Shown: positions 6,036 to 13,102 of the stretch, in pieces
How positions within the stretch are numbered: position 1 is the stretch's first letter
Layout of the letters: every line of letters starts with the position of its first letter
Origin: Lutibacter sp.
Lineage (GTDB): Bacteria > Bacteroidota > Bacteroidia > Flavobacteriales > Flavobacteriaceae
Assembly: GCA_004195315.1 (NCBI GenBank)
Contig: SDWL01000026.1
Coordinates: forward strand, 1 to 13,495
Direction of reading: 5' to 3'
Length of the DNA: 13,495 nt
Program-made: the position numbers and the translations under genes
Notes under the pieces: model-generated
The model's input: the letters and a program-made list of their open reading frames with translations, nothing else
Told to the model about the DNA's origin: nothing
Database searches by the model: none

Positions 6036-8531
6036 ATGATAAAAAAAATAAAATTACTCAGTTTACTGTTTTTACTTTCTATTTCTGCTGGTTTTGCTCA
6101 AGTGAAAATTAGTGGTGTTGTTAAAGATGAAATGAATGAAACTGTACCATTTGCAAATATTGTTTTTGTTGGTTCTACAACAGGAACAGTCTCAAATGAA
6201 AATGGGAAATTTTATTTAGAATCTGATAAGACGTATACCCAAGTAGAGATTTCATTTTTAGGTTTTGAAACTAAAATTGTGACTGTAAAAAATAGAGATT
6301 TTAATTTAATAATCACCTTAAAAGAAGAGGCTTCTAGATTGGGCGAAGTATTTATTTATAGTGGAAAAGTTAAGAAAAAAGGAAATCCGGCAATAGCAAT
6401 TCTAAAAAAGATTTGGGAAAAAAAACGTGAAAACGGTATTTATTTATTCGATCAATATGAGTACGAAAAATACGAAAAACTTGAATTTGATTTAAATAAT
6501 GTTGATAGTGCAATGAAAAAAAGCAAATTTTTTAAAGGAATGGAGTTTGTTTTTGAAGGTATTGATACTTCACGAATTACAGGAAAAGCTTTTTTGCCAA
6601 TTTTCATAAATGAATCTATTCATAAAACGTATGGTAAAAATAAAGATGGAAAAAGATTTCGAGAAGATTTAATTGCAAATAAAAATTCAGGCTTTGAATC
6701 CAATCAAAATGTAATTGCATTTATAAAAGATTTGTATGTAGACTATAATGTTTATGATAGTTACATTAAAATATTCGACAAAAGTTTTGTGAGTCCAATT
6801 TCTAAAGCTGCTGGAATTTCAACTTATAATTATGTTTTAAGAGATAGCGCGTTTATAGATAATAAATGGTGTTACAATATTTTATACTACCCAAGAAGAA
6901 AAAATGAATTAACTTTTAAAGGTGATTTTTGGGTGAATGATACCACGTTTGCAGTTAAAGAAATTAATATGCAAGCTAATAGAAGTGCAAATATTAACTG
7001 GGTAAAAGATATTTATATTGAACAGGAGTTTGAGGTTTTAAATGATTCGGTATTTTTATTGAAGCGAGATTATATGTTGTCTGATTTTAGTTTTAAAAAG
7101 AAAGAACAAGCCAAAGGAATGTACGGTAGAAGAACTACGATGTACAAAGATTATGAATTCAATAAAGAGAAAGAAGCCAAATTTTATACGAAAGAAATAA
7201 ATGTTTACGATGATGAAATTTACAATAAAACAGATGGATATTGGAGTGTAAACAGGCAAGAAAAATTAAATAAAAATGAACAAGGTATTTATAAGATGTT
7301 AGATACTTTAAAAACAGTCCCAAAATTTAAGCAAATTTATAATTTGGTATCTATTTTAGGCTCTGGTTATATAGAGTTTAATAAATTTGATTTTGGTGAT
7401 GTTTTTTCAACTTTCGGAAAAAATGATGTTGAAGGATGGAGGTTACGAGTAGGAGGTAGAACTTTTTTAGGAGGAAATGAACCTTGGCGTTTACAAGGAT
7501 ATACTGCATATGGTTTTAAGGACGATAAATTTAAATATGGTTTATCAGGAAAGTGGATGTTAAATCCGAAAAGCAGATTTATTATTGGTGGTGGAAATAG
7601 ACGAGATATTGAACAAATTGGAGTGAGTTTAACAACTACAAATGATGTTTTAGGAAGAAGTTTTGCATCATCATCTTTATTTTCCAGCGGAGATAATAGC
7701 AAGTTAACTTCAATTAATTTGTCGAATGTATTTATGTCTATAGAACCTAAAAAGAATTTATACTTTAGAATTGGAACATCTTTTAGAACTTTAGAATCTG
7801 CTTCACCTGAGACATTTAATTTAGATTATTGGCTAGATAAAGAAAATAACATTAAAAAATCGGATGTAGTACAATCTGAAATTGATTTTTCAATAAAATA
7901 TACACCAAACAGAAAAACAATTGGGCATGGTGTTGAACGTAATGAAGTTACAGATGTTTATTCAACGTTGTTTTTAAACTATTCAAGAGGTTTAAAAGAC
8001 GTATTTAATAGTAATTTTGAGTACGAAAAGGTTCAGTTTTTTTATAGACAACCAATATTAATTGGTGGTTTTGGAAGAATGTTTACAACTTTTGAAGTTG
8101 GAAAAACTTTTGGAGAAGTTCCATTAGGGTTGTTAAGTGTTGTACCAGGTAATCAATCATATTTCACTATTGAAAACACTTATTCATTATTAGATTATTA
8201 CGAGTTTGTTACTGATAAGTACGCATCACTTCATGTTGAACATAATTTTAATGGTAGGTTTTTATCTAGAGTTCCTTTATTAAGAAAATTAAATTTACGT
8301 GAAATAGTTGGGGTGAAAGTATTATGGGGAGAAATTTCAGATAAAAATATTGCATTAAATGCTTCAAATATAAATTATGTTGCACCAACTAAAGGATATT
8401 ATGAATACAATGTTGGAATTGGAAATATTTTTAAAGTTTTTAGAATAGATTTCAGTTGGAGAGGAAATTACAAAGATACTCTTGGGGCAAGTAATTTTGC
8501 AATAAAAGGAGCTTTTGGATTCCACTTTTAA
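6036..8531 (+). CDS. DUF5686 outer-membrane protein with carboxypeptidase-regulatory-like domain
   Basis: The 831-residue protein begins with a clear Sec signal peptide (MIKKIKLLSLLFLLSISAGFA, cleavage before Q22). Residues about 23-97 form a carboxypeptidase-regulatory-like beta-sandwich of the type found at the N-terminus of SusC/TonB-dependent receptors (ISGVVKDEMNETVPFANIV, then VSNENGKFYL and ISFLGFETK). The rest matches the DUF5686 family: the GNPAIAILKKIWEKKRENG segment near 115-133, a long mixed central part, and a C-terminal half rich in alternating hydrophobic strands ending in AFGFHF, with the terminal aromatic residue expected of an outer-membrane beta-barrel. There is no TonB box or plug domain, so it is not a TonB-dependent receptor. 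The function of the family is not established; a role in the outer-membrane envelope is inferred from architecture only. Its ATG sits directly after the pdhB terminator, suggesting read-through expression. Confidence 0.88.
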   Translation: MIKKIKLLSLLFLLSISAGFAQVKISGVVKDEMNETVPFANIVFVGSTTGTVSNENGKFYLESDKTYTQVEISFLGFETKIVTVKNRDFNLIITLKEEASRLGEVFIYSGKVKKKGNPAIAILKKIWEKKRENGIYLFDQYEYEKYEKLEFDLNNVDSAMKKSKFFKGMEFVFEGIDTSRITGKAFLPIFINESIHKTYGKNKDGKRFREDLIANKNSGFESNQNVIAFIKDLYVDYNVYDSYIKIFDKSFVSPISKAAGISTYNYVLRDSAFIDNKWCYNILYYPRRKNELTFKGDFWVNDTTFAVKEINMQANRSANINWVKDIYIEQEFEVLNDSVFLLKRDYMLSDFSFKKKEQAKGMYGRRTTMYKDYEFNKEKEAKFYTKEINVYDDEIYNKTDGYWSVNRQEKLNKNEQGIYKMLDTLKTVPKFKQIYNLVSILGSGYIEFNKFDFGDVFSTFGKNDVEGWRLRVGGRTFLGGNEPWRLQGYTAYGFKDDKFKYGLSGKWMLNPKSRFIIGGGNRRDIEQIGVSLTTTNDVLGRSFASSSLFSSGDNSKLTSINLSNVFMSIEPKKNLYFRIGTSFRTLESASPETFNLDYWLDKENNIKKSDVVQSEIDFSIKYTPNRKTIGHGVERNEVTDVYSTLFLNYSRGLKDVFNSNFEYEKVQFFYRQPILIGGFGRMFTTFEVGKTFGEVPLGLLSVVPGNQSYFTIENTYSLLDYYEFVTDKYASLHVEHNFNGRFLSRVPLLRKLNLREIVGVKVLWGEISDKNIALNASNINYVAPTKGYYEYNVGIGNIFKVFRIDFSWRGNYKDTLGASNFAIKGAFGFHF

Positions 8532-8600
8532 AATATCTTAAGAAATATCACTATTAATAATGAAATTTTGTAATTTGCCAAAAAACTAAATAAGAAGATA

Positions 8601-9128
8601 ATGAGTTTTATTAGCCAAAAGACATTTGATGTCTTAATTGAAATACCAAAAGGGAGTAGAAATAAGTATGAATATGATTTTGTGCTAAACAAAATTAGAT
8701 TTGATAGAATGTTATTTTCATCAATGATGTATCCTGGGGATTATGGATTTGTTCCCGAAACATTAGCCTTAGACAAAGATCCATTAGATGTATTAGTTTT
8801 AGGAAGTGAACCAACATATCCAATGTGTGTGATGGAAGTGAAACCAATTGGAGTTTTTCATATGACTGATGAAAAAGGGCCTGACGAAAAAATAATTTGT
8901 GTGCCAGTTTCTGATCCTATATGGAATCAGTTGAACGATATCTCAGATATGAATCCACACCAAGTAAAAGAAATTGAACATTTTTTTCAAGTTTATAAAG
9001 ACTTGGAAGAAAAGAAAGTTGATGTTGGCGGTTGGGGTAATGTTGAAGAAGCATACCAGATTGTTGAATCAAGTACTGAAAGGTATGAGCTAAGTGAGCA
9101 TAAAAAAAATAGAACGTTTACCATATAA
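8601..9128 (+). CDS. ppa: Inorganic pyrophosphatase, soluble family I
   Basis: This cytosolic enzyme hydrolyses pyrophosphate to two phosphates and so pulls biosynthetic reactions forward. The 175-residue protein is the usual bacterial family I length and carries the metal- and substrate-binding residues: E14 in IEIPKGSRNKYEYD, the YPGDYGFVP segment (44-52), the hallmark D58-x-D60-P-x-D63 followed by VLVLG, the TDEKGPDEK cluster (D90, D95, K97), and Y132-K133 in HFFQVYKDLE. All key positions are intact. It starts 69 bases after the DUF5686 gene. A one-base-short relative of the -7 box (TAATTTG, 8571-8577) precedes it without a convincing -33 partner, so its promoter is uncertain. A strong terminator follows, and then a second, membrane-bound pyrophosphatase gene with its own promoter. 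Confidence 0.97.
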   Translation: MSFISQKTFDVLIEIPKGSRNKYEYDFVLNKIRFDRMLFSSMMYPGDYGFVPETLALDKDPLDVLVLGSEPTYPMCVMEVKPIGVFHMTDEKGPDEKIICVPVSDPIWNQLNDISDMNPHQVKEIEHFFQVYKDLEEKKVDVGGWGNVEEAYQIVESSTERYELSEHKKNRTFTI

Positions 9129-9134
9129 AACCTT

Positions 9135-9169
9135 AAAAAAACCTTTCAAAAAATGAAAGGTTTTTTTTT
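9135..9169 (+). terminator. Rho-independent terminator after ppa
   Basis: ACCTTTCA (9141-9148) and TGAAAGGT (9154-9161) form a perfect stem around an AAAAA loop. It is flanked by a run of A on the left (from 9135) and a run of nine T on the right (9161-9169), so the stem can extend with A-T pairs. It starts 6 bases after the ppa stop and separates ppa from the membrane pyrophosphatase transcript. Confidence 0.92.
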
Positions 9170-9179
9170 GAAAAAAGGC

Positions 9180-9209
9180 TTGCGAAAACGTTTGAAAACG
9201 CTACTTTTG
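9180..9209 (+). promoter_or_regulatory. Bacteroidota-type promoter for the membrane pyrophosphatase
   Basis: TTG (9180-9182) is followed after 19 bases by TACTTTTG (9202-9209), a full match to TAnnTTTG. Transcription should begin near 9214-9217, giving a leader of about 30 bases. The spacer contains a direct repeat of GAAAACG (9184-9190 and 9194-9200), exactly 10 bases apart and overlapping an AAACGTTT palindrome (9186-9193), which could be a regulator-binding site. Confidence 0.75.
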
Positions 9210-9247
9210 GAGCAATAAAAAATATATTAAACCTTTATAAATAAAAA

Positions 9248-11662
9248 ATGGAATTAATCGTAAAATTTTTACCCTTATTTGGTCTATTGGCACTTGTATT
9301 TGTGTTTATTAAAAATAGTTGGGTTTCAAAACAAGATGATGGTAATGATAAAATGAAGAGAATTGCAAAACACATTGCAGATGGAGCAATGTCGTTTTTA
9401 AAAGCTGAATACAAAATACTAACTATTTTTGTGGTAGCGGTTGCAATCTTATTATTTTTTAAAGGAACCTATGAGGTTGGTTCTAACGGAATGATTGCCT
9501 TGTCATTTGTTGTTGGTGCAATTTGCTCAGCTTTAGCTGGTTTTATTGGTATGCGAGCAGCTACAAAGGCAAATGTTAGAACAACACAAGCTGCAAGAAC
9601 ATCTTTAGGAAAAGCATTAGAAGTTGCTTTTGCTGGTGGTTCAGTTATGGGAATGGGTGTTGTTGGTTTAGGTGTTTTAGGTTTGAGTGGATTATTTATG
9701 ATTTATCAATACATGTGGCCTGGTACAGAAAATATTCCAATGGTATTAAATGTACTTTCGGGTTTTTCATTAGGAGCTTCATCAATTGCATTATTTGCAC
9801 GTGTTGGAGGTGGTATTTATACAAAAGCTGCCGATGTTGGAGCAGATTTAGTGGGTAAAGTTGAAGCTGGTATTCCTGAGGATCACCCTTTAAATCCTGC
9901 AACTATTGCAGATAACGTTGGAGATAATGTTGGAGATGTTGCTGGTATGGGAGCCGATTTATTTGAATCATATGTTGGTTCAATAATTGGAACTATGGTT
10001 TTAGGAGCTTTTATTATAACTCCAAACTTTGATGGTTTAGGAGCAGTATATTTACCATTAGTGTTAGCTGCTGTTGGTATAGTTATGTCAATAATAGGTA
10101 CTTTATTAGTGAAAGTGAAAGATGGAGGATCGCCACATAAAGCATTAAATTTAGGGGAGTTTGGATCAGGGTCATTAATGATAGTTGCTTCCTTTTTTAT
10201 AATTGTATATTCTGGTTTATTACCGGAAGAATGGACTTTAGATGGCGTTAAATATACTTCATTAGGTGTTTTTTGGGCAACAATTGCTGGTTTAATTGCT
10301 GGTTTTTGTGTTGGAAAAATAACTGAATATTACACAGGTACTGGAAAAAAACCAGTAGTATATATAGTTAAACAATCTGAAACAGGTTCGGCTACAAATA
10401 TTATAGCAGGTTTAGGTGTTGGTATGATGTCAACAGCTATTCCAATTATTTTAATTGCAACAGCAATTATTGTATCTCACCATTTTGCAGGATTATATGG
10501 TATTGCAATTGCTGCAGTTGGTATGTTAGCAAACACTGGTATTCAGCTAGCTGTTGATGCATATGGGCCAATTTCTGACAATGCAGGTGGTATTGCTCAA
10601 ATGGCTGAATTACCTAAAGAAGTACGTAAACGTACTGATGAATTAGATGCTGTTGGGAATACAACTGCTGCAATTGGTAAAGGTTTTGCTATTGCTTCTG
10701 CTGCTTTAACTGCATTAGCTTTATTTGCAGCTTTTATGAAAACTGCAAACGTTACGGCTATTGATGTTTCTCAACCATTGATTATGGCGGGATTATTAGT
10801 AGGTGGTATGTTACCATTTGTGTTTTCTGCTTTATCTATGAATGCTGTAGGTCGTGCAGCAATGGCTATGATTGAAGAGGTTCGTCGTCAGTTTAAAGAC
10901 ATTCCTCAATTAAAAGCTGCTTTAGAAGTATTACGTAAATATGATTCTGATATGTCAAAAGCATCAGAAGAAGACAGGAAAATATTTGACGCAGCTGATG
11001 GATATGCTGAATATGAAAAGTGTGTTGAAATTTCAACTGAAGCATCAATTAAAGAAATGGTACTTCCTGGGTTATTAGCTCTTTTAGTACCTGTAGCAAT
11101 CGGTTTTATTGGTGGAGCAGAAATGTTAGGAGGCGTATTAGCAGGTGTTACAACATCGGGAGTTTTAATGGCTATTTTTCAATCTAATGCTGGTGGTGCA
11201 TGGGATAATGCTAAAAAAATGATTGAAGAACAAGGTAAAAAAGGAACAGCAGCGCATAAAGCATCGGTTGTAGGTGATACAGTTGGAGATCCTTTTAAAG
11301 ATACGTCTGGACCTTCATTAAATATTTTATTAAAATTAATGTCTGTTGTAGCGTTAGTTATTGCACCTAGTATTGCACTAGACGCTGTTGAAATTTCAGA
11401 GTATTCTAAAGAAAAAGCAGCTACAGAAGTTGTTGCTAAAGATATTTCTAAAGAAGTTAAAGTAGAAATGACTAAAAACGATGATGGAACTGTGAAAGCA
11501 ACTGTTACAACTACTACAACTGAAAATGGTGACGTAACTATGGAAGATAAAACCTTTGAAGGAACAGAAGAAGAAGTAAAAGCACAATTAGATGAATTGA
11601 AAGATGTTGAAGTAAAATCGAAAGTTATTAAAGTTGAGAAAGTGATTGAAAAGAACTCTTAA
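9248..11662 (+). CDS. hppA: Membrane-bound ion-pumping pyrophosphatase, K+-dependent type
   Basis: This integral membrane protein couples PPi hydrolysis to export of Na+ and/or H+, storing the energy of biosynthetic pyrophosphate as an ion gradient. The 804-residue protein has about 16 predicted hydrophobic segments and the catalytic signatures DVGADLVGKVE (196-206), ADNVGDNVGD (221-230), DAYGPISDNAGGIA (437-450) and VVGDTVGDPFKDTSGPS (674-690). GNTTAA (470-475) with G477 three residues after A474 is the pattern of K+-dependent members; K+-independent ones have lysine there. The TM6 glutamate E240 in LFESYVGS is at the position typical of Na+-transporting members, but the pumped ion cannot be settled by eye because K+-dependent H+ pumps also exist. 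After the last helix (about 691-710) comes a hydrophilic tail of about 94 residues, rich in K, E, D and T, absent from compact family members. It has its own promoter and a strong shared terminator. Confidence 0.96.
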   Translation: MELIVKFLPLFGLLALVFVFIKNSWVSKQDDGNDKMKRIAKHIADGAMSFLKAEYKILTIFVVAVAILLFFKGTYEVGSNGMIALSFVVGAICSALAGFIGMRAATKANVRTTQAARTSLGKALEVAFAGGSVMGMGVVGLGVLGLSGLFMIYQYMWPGTENIPMVLNVLSGFSLGASSIALFARVGGGIYTKAADVGADLVGKVEAGIPEDHPLNPATIADNVGDNVGDVAGMGADLFESYVGSIIGTMVLGAFIITPNFDGLGAVYLPLVLAAVGIVMSIIGTLLVKVKDGGSPHKALNLGEFGSGSLMIVASFFIIVYSGLLPEEWTLDGVKYTSLGVFWATIAGLIAGFCVGKITEYYTGTGKKPVVYIVKQSETGSATNIIAGLGVGMMSTAIPIILIATAIIVSHHFAGLYGIAIAAVGMLANTGIQLAVDAYGPISDNAGGIAQMAELPKEVRKRTDELDAVGNTTAAIGKGFAIASAALTALALFAAFMKTANVTAIDVSQPLIMAGLLVGGMLPFVFSALSMNAVGRAAMAMIEEVRRQFKDIPQLKAALEVLRKYDSDMSKASEEDRKIFDAADGYAEYEKCVEISTEASIKEMVLPGLLALLVPVAIGFIGGAEMLGGVLAGVTTSGVLMAIFQSNAGGAWDNAKKMIEEQGKKGTAAHKASVVGDTVGDPFKDTSGPSLNILLKLMSVVALVIAPSIALDAVEISEYSKEKAATEVVAKDISKEVKVEMTKNDDGTVKATVTTTTTENGDVTMEDKTFEGTEEEVKAQLDELKDVEVKSKVIKVEKVIEKNS

Positions 11663-11679
11663 ACTCTAAGGTATAAAAC

Positions 11680-11719
11680 AAAAAAAGCTCGCTATAAATA
11701 TTTATAGCGAGCTTTTTTT
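11680..11719. terminator. Perfect 40-bp palindromic bidirectional terminator
   Basis: The sequence is a perfect palindrome centred between 11699 and 11700, with a GC-containing core AGCTCGCTATAAAT and its mirror flanked by A on the left and T on the right. On either strand the stem is followed by a T run, so it can end both the membrane pyrophosphatase transcript (stop at 11662) and the converging deoxynucleoside kinase transcript (stop at 11732). Confidence 0.95.
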
Positions 11720-11731
11720 ATGAGTAATTTT

Positions 11732-12346
11732 TTAAAATAATCCGTTTATTTGAGAGTCTATTTTATTAATAACAGTTCCCAAATCTTCTGGGTTATCAAC
11801 AAAATTTAAATTATCAACATCAACTATTAGTAATTTTCCTTTGGTGTATTTTGTAATCCAAGCTTCATAACGTTCATTTAATCTGCTTAAATAATCTATG
11901 CTTATTGAGTTTTCGTAATCACGTCCTCTTTTATGAATTTGACCAACTAAAGTAGGAATTGAGGCTCTTAAATAAATTAATAAATCGGGAGGTGTTACCA
12001 AGCGTTCCATTAATTCAAAAAGTGATGCGTAATTCTTAAAATCTCTATTGGTCATTAAACCCATAGCGTGCAAGTTTGGTGCAAATATTCGAGCATCTTC
12101 ATAAATAGTTCTGTCTTGAATAATGCTTTTTCCACTTTCTCTAATTTTTAATACTTGGCGAAATCTACTGTTTAAAAAGTAGACCTGTAAATTAAAAGAC
12201 CAACGTTCCATTTCACCATAAAAGTCATCTAAATAAGGATTTTCATCTACAGATTCAAAATGAGGATCCCATTTATAATGTTTTGCTAAAAGTTTTGTTA
12301 ATGTGGTTTTTCCGGCTCCAATATTTCCAGCAATAGCTACGTGCAT
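11732..12346 (-). CDS. Deoxynucleoside kinase (dCK/dGK/TK2-like family)
   Basis: The enzyme phosphorylates imported or recycled deoxynucleosides to dNMPs with a nucleoside triphosphate donor, in the cytosol. The 204-residue protein has a P-loop AGNIGAGKTT (6-15), the substrate-site ENPY (35-38) preceded by the usual FESVDE context, the DR[ST]-type motif QDRTIYED (77-84, D78 and R79), and a lid region HKRGRDYE (138-145) with the expected basic residues. Length fits bacterial deoxyguanosine/deoxyadenosine kinases. Which deoxynucleoside it prefers cannot be told from these motifs. It lies 75 bases downstream of the response regulator and may have its own promoter right after that gene's stop codon. 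With the nucleoside transporter and thyA elsewhere in the window it completes a nucleoside import and dNTP-precursor set, although it is not in their operon. Confidence 0.93.
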   Translation of the reverse strand: MHVAIAGNIGAGKTTLTKLLAKHYKWDPHFESVDENPYLDDFYGEMERWSFNLQVYFLNSRFRQVLKIRESGKSIIQDRTIYEDARIFAPNLHAMGLMTNRDFKNYASLFELMERLVTPPDLLIYLRASIPTLVGQIHKRGRDYENSISIDYLSRLNERYEAWITKYTKGKLLIVDVDNLNFVDNPEDLGTVINKIDSQINGLF

Positions 12347-12408
12347 AATTAATCTTTAAGTGAAATTTAAAAAGCTAAAGTAATTAATTTTTTTGTGTTT
12401 TTGGCACT

Positions 12409-12416
12409 CAAATATA
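12409..12416 (-). promoter_or_regulatory. Candidate -7 promoter element for the deoxynucleoside kinase
   Basis: On the minus strand TATATTTG (12416-12409) is an exact TAnnTTTG box just past the response-regulator stop codon, predicting a start near 12402 and a leader of about 55 bases. I see no good TTG or TTTG at the expected upstream distance, so the promoter may be weak or the gene may be read mainly from the two-component operon. Confidence 0.4.
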
Positions 12417-12421
12417 AACTG

Positions 12422-13102
12422 TTAATAAATTAATTTATAACCGTAACCTCTAACATTTATAATTTGAATAGCTGTATCTTCTTTTAATTTTTTTCGAAGT
12501 TTGGTAATAAAAACATCCATACTTCTTGCATTAAAGAAGTCATCATCTCCCCATAATTTTTTTAAAATGAAGGAACGCTCTAAAACTTGATTTTTATTTT
12601 TTATTAAATAATATAATAAGTGAGCTTCACGATGCGTTAAATTTTCAATAATAGTATTTATTTGAAGTGTTTGTTTTTTTAAGTTGAAAATATAGTTTCC
12701 AATTTTTATTGGGCCATCATTTAATTCATCTTTTCCTCTTTTTAACAGCGCATTTATTCTAACAATAAGCTCTTCCATACTAAATGGTTTCTTTAAATAG
12801 TCATTACCACCAATTGAAAAGCCTTCAACTACATCTTCAATTTGTGATTTTGCTGTTAAAAATATAATTGGAATATCTGGGTTCTCTTCCCTAATTTCTT
12901 TGGCAAGTGTAAAACCATCTTTTTTAGGCATCATTACATCCAATACTAATAAAAGAGGGTTTTCAGCTTTATAAACCTTATAAGCTTCTTCACCATTAGC
13001 GCAAAGTAATACTTCAAAATTTCTTGTTTCTAAGCTTTCCTTGATAATTTGTCCTAAAGATGGTTCGTCTTCGGCAAGTAATATTTTTACAGGATTATTC
13101 AT
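12422..13102 (-). CDS. Response regulator, OmpR/PhoB family
   Basis: This DNA-binding regulator is presumably phosphorylated by the histidine kinase encoded just upstream. Read from the ATG at 13102 the protein has 226 residues: a receiver domain (about 5-120) with the acidic pocket E11-D12, phospho-acceptor D55 in LVLDVMMP, T83 and K105 in YLKKPF, then a winged-helix domain (about 130-226) ending in the typical INVRGYGYKLIY. An in-frame TTG at 13114 gives four more residues, but the ATG is preferred: it overlaps the kinase stop by 8 bases (ATGAATAA), the usual translational coupling. It resembles the RprY-like regulators common in Bacteroidota, but its target genes are not visible here. No response-regulator binding site could be identified in the window. 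Confidence 0.95.
   Translation of the reverse strand: MNNPVKILLAEDEPSLGQIIKESLETRNFEVLLCANGEEAYKVYKAENPLLLVLDVMMPKKDGFTLAKEIREENPDIPIIFLTAKSQIEDVVEGFSIGGNDYLKKPFSMEELIVRINALLKRGKDELNDGPIKIGNYIFNLKKQTLQINTIIENLTHREAHLLYYLIKNKNQVLERSFILKKLWGDDDFFNARSMDVFITKLRKKLKEDTAIQIINVRGYGYKLIY

Noticed and set aside
7367..7702. Minus-strand 111-codon frame inside the DUF5686 gene
   Set aside because: It is antisense to a clear barrel-encoding region, with a proline- and leucine-rich translation typical of a shadow frame.
8571..8577. TAATTTG as a ppa promoter box
   Set aside because: It is one base short of TAnnTTTG and lacks a -33 partner, so I mention it in the ppa entry but do not call it.
9129..9247. 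Small RNA gene or riboswitch between ppa and hppA
   Set aside because: The interval is fully explained by a terminator and a promoter with a short leader; no aptamer-like structure was seen.
11396..11587. Minus-strand Cys/Phe-rich small frame opposite the pyrophosphatase tail
   Set aside because: Its composition is just the complement of Lys/Glu/Thr codons in the tail; no start signal or domain is visible.
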